Below the pieces are notes generated by a model. It was not told the origin of the DNA. It was given only the letters and a program-made list of their open reading frames with translations, and did not search any database. Source: Candidatus Humimicrobium oleiphilum (GTDB taxonomy: Bacteria > Actinomycetota > Humimicrobiia > Humimicrobiales > Humimicrobiaceae). From it: a DNA stretch of 20,941 nt. The position numbers were made by a program, and so were the translations under genes. Positions 15,652 to 20,941 of this stretch are shown here, piece after piece (positions within the stretch are counted from its first letter, which is position 1; each line of letters begins with the position of its first letter). The stretch covers positions 312 to 21,252 of the forward strand of contig DBPS01000048.1 in assembly GCA_002304935.1 (NCBI GenBank). The letters run 5' to 3'.

Positions 15652-16017
15652 TTATGATGATTTTGATCTCTTGAATTTTTGTATTCTGAATAGTCCCACG
15701 AGTAACAAGACGATGACTACTCCGAACCCGAAAGCAGAATACCAGGGCCTGTCACCAAACTCGCCATCAAGCAGGATTGATGTGGTGATCAATGCAATAA
15801 AAGCAGCGAAAAACAACAGTAAGATTGGCGCTAGCAATCCTTTTTTAATAATGCCTGTTTTATTGATTCCAATCATAATTAGGATAAAACCTGCTGACAA
15901 TCCAATAGCACACAATCCCGGTGCATCATCATACTCACCTAAAGCAAAGAGTAGTCCACCAATAATAATCCCCAGAATGACAGGCAGGATAACTTTTGGC
16001 TTAATAAATTTGTTCAT
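15652..16017 (-). CDS. Small four-helix membrane protein, unknown function
   Basis: This is a 121-residue protein with a short basic N-terminus, four hydrophobic helices (about 8-28, 34-54, 60-80 and 93-113) and a basic tail (F-K-R-S-K-S-S), suggesting both ends face the cytoplasm. I do not recognise a family. The open frame extends 13 codons further to an ATG at 16056. The start at 16017 is preferred because AAGGAGAG lies eight bases before it, while the upstream ATG has no ribosome site. An extended -10 promoter box is at 16135-16143, giving a leader of about 110 bases. Confidence 0.7.
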   Translation of the reverse strand: MNKFIKPKVILPVILGIIIGGLLFALGEYDDAPGLCAIGLSAGFILIMIGINKTGIIKKGLLAPILLLFFAAFIALITTSILLDGEFGDRPWYSAFGFGVVIVLLLVGLFRIQKFKRSKSS

Positions 16018-16134
16018 TTTGAGTTCTCTCCTTCTACGATTGTGACCATAACACAATCTTCTGCCAGAAAATTACTGTATACTATTTTTTGGATTCAATT
16101 ATTATGAACTTTTCTTTCTTTAATTGTTACCTTT

Positions 16135-16143
16135 ATTATATCA
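16135..16143 (-). promoter_or_regulatory. Extended -10 promoter of the small membrane protein gene
   Basis: TGATATAAT on the minus strand fits the TGnTATAAT extended -10 form, which works without a good -35 box. It overlaps the stop codon of the short frame at 16141-16215. Confidence 0.4.
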
Positions 16144-16215
16144 CCTGGCTGTTTGCCGATTTTCGCACGGTATTTTTTTAATCCCCGCTTCAAATTCATA
16201 TAACTTATAATTCAT
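16141..16215 (-). CDS. Possible 24-residue leader peptide or truncated gene
   Basis: A short frame (begins M-N-Y-K-L-Y-E-F, ends N-R-Q-T-A-R) has an excellent ribosome site, GGAAGGTGAG, five bases before its ATG. The ribosome site and the base before the ATG lie in the arm of a strong hairpin (16214-16245). A shifted frame continues for 17 codons past the stop, so it could be a broken small gene. No family is recognised. It may instead be a translated leader controlling the membrane protein gene 120 bases downstream. Confidence 0.4.
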   Translation of the reverse strand: MNYKLYEFEAGIKKIPCENRQTAR

Positions 16216-16245
16216 AATAACTCACCTTCCAGGTGCTGTTATTAT
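16214..16245 (-). promoter_or_regulatory. Hairpin occluding a ribosome-binding site
   Basis: ATAATAAC pairs with GTTATTAT and CACCT with AGGTG, separated by a 1x2 internal loop, around a three-base loop: 13 pairs in all. On the minus strand the 3' arm contains AAGGTGAG and ends one base into the ATG, so folding would block ribosome access. Confidence 0.5.
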
Positions 16246-16407
16246 ATAATATCAATAGTTTTAAATTTTAAATAATCAAATTAAGAAATATTTAAAAGTT
16301 GTAAACACATCTTTTAGATAGCGCAAATAAAAGATTAATAAAATTGTTGAAGAGTTGAATGTATCAGTCTCATTTTTGGAGAAGAGCCCGTCGTTATTTT
16401 TTGTGTA

Positions 16408-16427
16408 GGACCAAATTATACGTCCCC
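16408..16427 (-). repeat. REP-like element, copy 5
   Basis: This copy has the core GGGACGTATAATTTGG with the 3' arm GTCC, pairing perfectly with GGAC. It is the only copy not directly behind an annotated minus-strand gene. Flanking bases (TACACAAAA on its 3' side) are shared in part with copy 6, so these two form a subtype. Confidence 0.8.
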
Positions 16428-16562
16428 GACATTTTTTAGTTGATAAAAACAGGAATTATTCTTAAAATAAATTTCTAAAAGGTCGACTGACTGACACCAT
16501 TAATAATCCGAAAGATTTCTTCTTAATTTTTTTGGTAAGTTATTTTTGATAAGTTAATTTTT

Positions 16563-17351
16563 ATGAAAAATATACAATTCAGAGAAAAATACGGTCAGTA
16601 TGCTTTAGTCGCCGGAGGCTCTGACGGATTAGGGGCTGCTTTTGCAGAGGCTATTGCGCAGCGTGGATTGAACCTTGTTTTAATTGCGCGTCAGGAAGAC
16701 CGGCTGAAGGCGACAGCAGCCCGGATTAAAGAACTATATGAAATCGATGTGATTTCCATTGCAGCGGATATGGCAGATTACGAAAATGTGAAAAAATTAA
16801 TCAGCAATCTTAAAGTTTCAATTAGTTTACTTGTTTACAATGCTGCGTTTGCTCCAATCGGTTTATTTGAAAATATGAGCGAAGATCATCTGGCCCTTTC
16901 AACTGCTGTAAATGTAAAAGCACCACTGCTTCTTGCAAAACTTTTATCTGCATCTATGATACAGCAAAAAAGAGGAGGAATAGTGCTGATGTCATCTATT
17001 GCCGGGGCACAGGGCAGCCCGAACCTTGCTGCTTATGCTGCAACAAAATCATTTAATACCATTTTAGCCGAAGGCCTCTGGAAAGAACTAAAGCCGCACG
17101 GAGTCGATGTAATTGCCTGCTGTGCAGGTGCAATTCTCACCCCTGGTTATCATAAGGCTGAGAAAACAAGACCAGCACCCGGAACGTTGGAAGCCAGTAA
17201 GGTCGCTGAACAGACATTGGATGCTTTGGGAAGAGGCCCGATTATAGTTCCCGGAGTAATAAATAAAATCGGCCGTTTTGTACTTACGCGGTTATTAAGC
17301 AGAAAAGCCGCGATTGATATAATGTCGAAAAATACCGGAGGTTTGTCATGA
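16563..17351 (+). CDS. Short-chain dehydrogenase/reductase (SDR)
   Basis: This 262-residue NAD(P)-dependent oxidoreductase has a Rossmann fold. The nucleotide-binding loop is A-G-G-S-D-G-L-G (17-24), followed by basic R43 and R47, which favour NADPH. N93-A-A is the structural motif, and the active site has S144/S145, Y158 and K162 in Y-A-A-T-K. This arrangement and the R-E-K-Y-G-x-Y-A-L-V start resemble the 17-beta-hydroxysteroid / 3-ketoacyl-CoA reductase-like SDRs. Its TGA overlaps the ATG of the sterol reductase gene by four bases, so the two are translationally coupled, which suggests a shared lipid or sterol substrate. No clear ribosome site precedes the ATG. G+C is somewhat above the window average. 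Confidence 0.87.
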   Translation: MKNIQFREKYGQYALVAGGSDGLGAAFAEAIAQRGLNLVLIARQEDRLKATAARIKELYEIDVISIAADMADYENVKKLISNLKVSISLLVYNAAFAPIGLFENMSEDHLALSTAVNVKAPLLLAKLLSASMIQQKRGGIVLMSSIAGAQGSPNLAAYAATKSFNTILAEGLWKELKPHGVDVIACCAGAILTPGYHKAEKTRPAPGTLEASKVAEQTLDALGRGPIIVPGVINKIGRFVLTRLLSRKAAIDIMSKNTGGLS

Positions 17352-18424
17352 AGTTATTTTTAGGTCTGATCACCCCACTCGTCGCATATCTGGTTATCAC
17401 TCTTTTACACGTCATCATCCCGGTTAAAAAAATTAAGGGATATGTAAAAAATGAAATAACAGGCAAAGTAATGAATTACAGGATAAATGGTATATTTGTT
17501 CTTCTGGCAAGTATTCTCATCTGGTTTCTGCTTGGGTATTTTGATATAGTTCCATACACATGGCTGTATGAAACCCGATGGTCAGGTTTTATCAGTGCTT
17601 GTGTTATCGGATTAACGTATTCTTTATATATTGTTCTCAAACATCCGTCTACAGGCAGAACTTTCTTTGCCGATTTCTGGTTTGGGAGAGTAAAAGATTC
17701 GCAATTCAGAGACGGTCTTATTGATGCAAAAATGTGGTTTTATTTAATCGGTGCTGTCATGCTTCAATTAAATGTTCTTTCTTATGCAGCGTATCATATA
17801 ATGAATGTTGAAAATATTAATTATGGTTTTCTTCTCGGCTGCGCAATGTTAACGTGGTTTTGCTTTGATTATCTGATATTCGAAAAAATACATTTATGGA
17901 CATATGATTTTATTGCTGAACGTGTCGGATTCAAATTAGGATTCGGCTGTCTTGCGTTCTACCCTTATTTTTATTCTGTCTCACTCTGGTTTACTGCTCA
18001 TCTTCCCAATCCTGATCATCCAGGGTGGCTTACAGTCCTATTCGGGGTATTATTTCTCTGCGGGTGGGCATTGACGCGCGGTGCAAATATGCAGAAGTAT
18101 TTCTTTAAAATTACGCCAGGCAGAAAATTCCTTTGGATAAAACCTGAGGTACTTAGTGACGGTAAACTAAGTCTGCTTGCCAATGGATTCTGGGGTGCAA
18201 GTCGTCACATCAACTATCTTGGAGAAATAATACAAGCTGTAGCCGTAGCTCTTGCCGCAGGATATTTCGGGATTTGGATGGTGTGGCTTTACCCGGCTTA
18301 TTATATAGGTCTTATGCTGACCCGACAGGCAGATGACGATAAAGTCTGCAAAGCAAAATACGGAGAGCTTTGGGATAAATACACCAGTAAAGTGAGATAC
18401 AGGATTTTTCCTTTTATATATTAA
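17348..18424 (+). CDS. ERG4/ERG24-family sterol reductase
   Basis: This 358-residue integral membrane protein has about eight to nine helices. It shows family landmarks in order: Y44-R-I-N-G, D109-F-W-F-G-R (equivalent to D-F-x-x-G-R-E), T185-Y-D-F-I-A-E-R-V-G-F-K-L-G-F-G, then G280-F-W-G-A-S-R-H-I-N-Y-L-G-E (280-293). The C-terminal signature is D331-K-V-C-K-A-K-Y-G-E-L-W-x2-Y...V-x-Y-R-I-F-P (331-355). These residues hold NADPH and sterol in delta-14, delta-24(28) and delta-7 sterol reductases. Eukaryotic enzymes are usually 430 or more residues, so this is a compact bacterial form. The L-N-P-R part of signature 1 is not conserved. The gene is coupled to an SDR. Isoprenylcysteine methyltransferase-type proteins share only the C-terminal part and fit less well. 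Confidence 0.82.
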   Translation: MKLFLGLITPLVAYLVITLLHVIIPVKKIKGYVKNEITGKVMNYRINGIFVLLASILIWFLLGYFDIVPYTWLYETRWSGFISACVIGLTYSLYIVLKHPSTGRTFFADFWFGRVKDSQFRDGLIDAKMWFYLIGAVMLQLNVLSYAAYHIMNVENINYGFLLGCAMLTWFCFDYLIFEKIHLWTYDFIAERVGFKLGFGCLAFYPYFYSVSLWFTAHLPNPDHPGWLTVLFGVLFLCGWALTRGANMQKYFFKITPGRKFLWIKPEVLSDGKLSLLANGFWGASRHINYLGEIIQAVAVALAAGYFGIWMVWLYPAYYIGLMLTRQADDDKVCKAKYGELWDKYTSKVRYRIFPFIY

Positions 18425-18611
18425 GTGCTGACGGGATAAAAACTAAATCTGCATATATAAAAACTTTAAAGGCTTTAAAATGCATACGGCTTTCCGATGA
18501 TGACCAATTATTTGGTGAAGAGACACTATCCTTAAATTTAGTATAATATTTTTACTAGAGAAGTCTGTTTTATCTAATGCAGGATCTCTCGTTAGAGTAT
18601 AATTTTGTATA

Positions 18612-18631
18612 GGACCAAATTATACGTCCCC
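18612..18631 (-). repeat. REP-like element, copy 6
   Basis: Same GTCC-armed subtype as copy 5. It lies 26 bases past the stop of the FecR-domain gene, in the sense direction of that gene. Confidence 0.8.
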
Positions 18632-18657
18632 AATGCTACATAATTTCAAAAAAAATT

Positions 18658-19968
18658 TTAATTTATATTTTTTGTGTTCTTTCGTTTATTTAATATAAAT
18701 AACAAAGCAGCTATAACCGCTATTATTGCTACTCCGATTAAAACCAGAATAATTAAAATTATTGTCCAAAGTCTATCATCCTCACTTGAAGTGGTTTCAA
18801 ATTCTTTCTCCCATAAAATACTCTCTGTTTTAACATCAAAGTTTTGTATATCCGACAATCCGGAATTTGAAGATTCAGCCATCTCTCCCGCTTTTAAAGA
18901 CACGGATTGTCCTGTTGAATTGTCTTTAAATTCTGCCTCGCCTTCAACAACCTTTAAGCTGCTTACTATCCCATCATCCTTTACAACAACAATTGTTCCT
19001 TCTATGGAGGTGTTAGCTCTGTTGGTTTCTATTTCGAATTTTTTATTTGTGTTTTCCTCGGAAAGCCATTTTGATAGATCCTTGCCTATCCTTAAAAGAA
19101 TTTCTCCGGTTGTCTTTACTTTGAATTTGCTTTTAACTTCAAATTCAGTTCCACCTCTGAGATATATGTCAGACAATTCAAATGAATTAAACTTTAAAAT
19201 AACAGCAGCATTTTTCGGTACTATAATCGTATCTCCCACAAAAATCACTGTATTGATATCTGCAATTTCAGGTTTTTCAGCTCCAGCTCTTTTGATATAA
19301 AGATACCCTGATTTTGTCATAATCTGCTGTACTCTCAGGTTAGAGTCTTCACCTATTGATGCTTCTGAAGTTTGTTCTAGCGCAGGTTCTTCAGCTAGTT
19401 TGGGTATTTCCCCGGTATCCTGTAAAAAAGGTAATACTCCTTCTACTGTAAAAGTTATGTTTAAAACTATATTGTTTATGTTCTTTGTCAGATTTTTTCC
19501 TTGAAAAGTTAATTTGATTATGTTGTCTCCAGGGTTTGCAATACCAGTGAATTCTCCCTGAAATGATGAAACAGTACAAATCAATGTGCCATTGTTGCTA
19601 TGCTTGCCATTAAACTTTTGCTCATATAGCAATGTTCCATAAAAACCACCTGTCAGAGGGTCATATTCTGCAGATATTATTCCTTCCCCGCTATCTGTTC
19701 CAGAAAAATTACCAAAAGGATCTTCTATCTCATAAATTAGATTCGACTTAACACTGGCTGATCCTGATAAAATGTATTTTTGCTGTTCTTTGGAATATTC
19801 AGATTTAATTTTTATGGTCTTAAGGAAATCCTGAAATAAAATGTTTTCATTGTTTTTTTCAGCCAGGTCTCCATCCGTAAGAGAAAACTCAGAAAAATCT
19901 TCCAGTCCCATCAGTGCAGGTATTATAAGTAGAGATAAAATTATTATAAATATCAATACTTTCTTCAT
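18658..19968 (-). CDS. Membrane-anchored FecR-domain protein
   Basis: This is a 436-residue exported protein. Residues 1-21 are a signal peptide or N-terminal anchor. Residues 40-180 form a beta-rich region without a recognised family, containing repeated G-x-F/Y-x-G turns. A P/E/S linker follows (185-210). Residues 217-365 are a FecR-type domain: the core N-R-A-N-T-S-I-E-G-T (316-325), then S-L-K-V-V-E-G-E-A and L-K-A-G-E-M-A. One helix at 400-426 and a basic tail place the C-terminus in the cytoplasm. Classical FecR proteins relay signals to an ECF sigma factor, but here the topology is reversed, with the FecR domain outside before a C-terminal anchor, and no sigma gene is adjacent. It may act as a surface or envelope protein. 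The ribosome site is weak. Confidence 0.75.
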   Translation of the reverse strand: MKKVLIFIIILSLLIIPALMGLEDFSEFSLTDGDLAEKNNENILFQDFLKTIKIKSEYSKEQQKYILSGSASVKSNLIYEIEDPFGNFSGTDSGEGIISAEYDPLTGGFYGTLLYEQKFNGKHSNNGTLICTVSSFQGEFTGIANPGDNIIKLTFQGKNLTKNINNIVLNITFTVEGVLPFLQDTGEIPKLAEEPALEQTSEASIGEDSNLRVQQIMTKSGYLYIKRAGAEKPEIADINTVIFVGDTIIVPKNAAVILKFNSFELSDIYLRGGTEFEVKSKFKVKTTGEILLRIGKDLSKWLSEENTNKKFEIETNRANTSIEGTIVVVKDDGIVSSLKVVEGEAEFKDNSTGQSVSLKAGEMAESSNSGLSDIQNFDVKTESILWEKEFETTSSEDDRLWTIILIILVLIGVAIIAVIAALLFILNKRKNTKNIN

Positions 19969-20328
19969 AAATATCTTATTTATTTTTACTGACTTTAATT
20001 ATTATTATATTTTACATATATTTTTATATAATTAAAATCGTTTGATATGTAAATTTTTTTGTCAGGCTGGGTAGCATAAAATACAATCTGGATAAATACT
20101 GCACCCTGGCGAAAGCATCCACAGTTTGAACCATTTATAATTAAGACACTATAGGTTTAAAATATAAAATAGAAGAATTTAACCCAAATATCGCTGCGTG
20201 ATAAATTGTAAAATATGCTGGGCATAGTGGACAGAGCTAGAACCATGATTGCTGGTTCAGACAAGATTATTTTTATACCGGAATTAATTTTTCGAAATTA
20301 ACAATTTGCCCAACTGTTTATTTGTAGA
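19969..20328. other. Intergenic stretch with small hairpins
   Basis: GAACCA/TGGTTC with a seven-base loop at 20240-20258, and TTAATTT-TTCG-AAATTAA at 20284-20301, lie downstream of the toxin gene. Either could be a weak transcript end. An AT-rich block at 19975-20040 probably holds the FecR gene promoter. No further gene is seen. Confidence 0.45.
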
Positions 20329-20634
20329 TTATTTAATAATCTTTTCAAGGTTCATTTTTGCATAAATAATCCTGTGGATTTCTACTATATTTTCAATCAC
20401 TACAAAAAATACCAGGTAATTTTTTACAGGTAAAAACCTGCATTCTGCTTTAAGAGATTCTTGGGGATGGTATAACTTGCAGGAATAAGGATATTGTTTA
20501 AGTCCGAGAATAGATTTATCAAGGATATCAATAAAATCCATAGCATCTTTAGGTGATTTAAGATTATCAAGGATATATACTGTAATATCTTGTAAATCCT
20601 TTTGTGCTATGGGTAGATATTTAATCTTATACAT
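20329..20634 (-). CDS. ParE/RelE-superfamily toxin
   Basis: This 101-residue basic protein has the ParE/RelE fold pattern: M-Y-K-I-K-Y-L-P-I-A-Q-K-D-L at the start, two helices, then R-F-L-P-V-K-N-Y-L-V-F-F and I-H-R-I-I-Y-A-K at the end. RelE-type members cut mRNA at the ribosome and ParE-type members poison gyrase; the sequence does not decide which. The frame opens upstream to an ATG at 20658, but ATG 20634 matches the usual family start and has AAGG just before it. It overlaps the antitoxin stop by eight bases, as is typical for coupled toxin-antitoxin genes. Confidence 0.85.
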   Translation of the reverse strand: MYKIKYLPIAQKDLQDITVYILDNLKSPKDAMDFIDILDKSILGLKQYPYSCKLYHPQESLKAECRFLPVKNYLVFFVVIENIVEIHRIIYAKMNLEKIIK

Positions 20635-20914
20635 AATCCTTGTTGATTTTTTCAGCAACTTTTAATCTTAAATTAGAAAATACTTCTTTATGAGAGTAGC
20701 GCATTTCAGTTGATTCTGCTTCTGTTTGTGCTTCTTTTAATTTATGGAATATTTCACTTTCAAATTGCTTAGCTTCATATGCTTCAATACTCATAACTAC
20801 CATGTCTCCATATCCATTTTTTGTCAGGAAAACCGGTTCCTGTGTTTCATGCACCATTCTTGAAATCTCGGCAAAATTATTCCTTAAATCTGAAACTGGC
20901 CTAATTTTTTTCAT
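20627..20914 (-). CDS. Phd/YefM-family antitoxin
   Basis: This 95-residue acidic-tailed protein begins with the family pattern P-V-S-D-L-R-N-N-F-A-E-I-S (residues 6-18), followed by E-P-V-F-L-T-K-N-G-Y-G-D-M-V-V-M-S (26-42), the N-terminal DNA-binding domain. The C-terminal half is helical and would wrap and neutralise the toxin. Such proteins also repress their own operon. AAGGAG seven bases before the ATG supports the start. The operator should lie beyond 20914, mostly outside the window. Confidence 0.88.
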   Translation of the reverse strand: MKKIRPVSDLRNNFAEISRMVHETQEPVFLTKNGYGDMVVMSIEAYEAKQFESEIFHKLKEAQTEAESTEMRYSHKEVFSNLRLKVAEKINKDYV

Positions 20915-20941
20915 AAAATAACTCCTTGATTAATTTATCAA

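Larger units (their letters stand above)
16018..16562. other. Divergent intergenic region
   Basis: This region contains the promoter, short frame and hairpin at 16135-16245 and the REP-like copy at 16408-16427. At 16481-16498 there is a TGAC tandem (GGTCGACTGACTGACACC). A promoter for the dehydrogenase operon must lie near 16500; no clear -35/-10 pair or ribosome site is seen there. Confidence 0.5.

Noticed and set aside
17235..17260. Sequence similar to the REP-like core inside the dehydrogenase gene
   Set aside because: It encodes conserved-looking protein sequence, lacks the ACGT part of the core and fits only by loose matching.
1..20941. CRISPR array, tRNA, rRNA, transposase or phage genes
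   Set aside because: I looked for regularly spaced repeats, cloverleaf-like segments and the relevant protein motifs and found none.

Overview
The window is an AT-rich bacterial segment, roughly one third G+C by eye. It has clear Shine-Dalgarno sites, lipobox lipoproteins, a PerR-type operator and no rRNA or tRNA. This looks like a monoderm-style or deeply branching anaerobic/facultative bacterium with an environmental lifestyle. The sequence alone does not fix a taxon, and I saw no phylogenetic marker gene.

Layout. 1-818: 5' part of a secreted TolB-like beta-propeller gene, running off the left edge. 1135-1866: ZIP-type metal transporter. 2018-3352: MFS exporter. 3660-4364: DUF1003 membrane protein. 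4461-5654: second MFS permease. 6202-8088: P1B-type (Zn/Cd/Pb class) ATPase with a substituted phosphorylation motif. 8097-8654: cysteine-rich DUF3795 protein. 8959-9624: lipoprotein followed by a strong terminator. 9933-10323: YgbA_NO-type cysteine-rich protein, apparently frameshifted in a poly-A run. 10494-12209: heme catalase, much richer in G+C than its neighbours, under a PerR-like operator. 12478-13320: leucine-rich-repeat lipoprotein. 13679-14605: APH-like kinase. 15049-15438: VOC/glyoxalase-fold protein. 15652-16017: small membrane protein. 16563-18424: two-gene operon of a short-chain dehydrogenase and an ERG4/ERG24-type sterol reductase. 18658-19968: membrane-anchored FecR-domain protein. 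20329-20914: Phd/YefM-ParE/RelE type toxin-antitoxin pair.

The region is an accessory mix of metal and solute transport, oxidative and nitrosative stress proteins, cell-surface proteins and a TA module, with mostly single-gene transcription units. Two things tie it together. The first is a family of about 21-bp REP-like elements (core GGGACGTATAATTTGG on the minus strand). There are six copies in one orientation, four of the five loci lying directly at the 3' end of minus-strand genes. One copy sits inside a terminator hairpin and another supplies a stop codon. The second is a duplicated promoter-plus-signal-peptide module shared by the two lipoprotein genes. The most unusual enzyme content is the dehydrogenase-sterol reductase operon, because sterol reductases are rare in bacteria.
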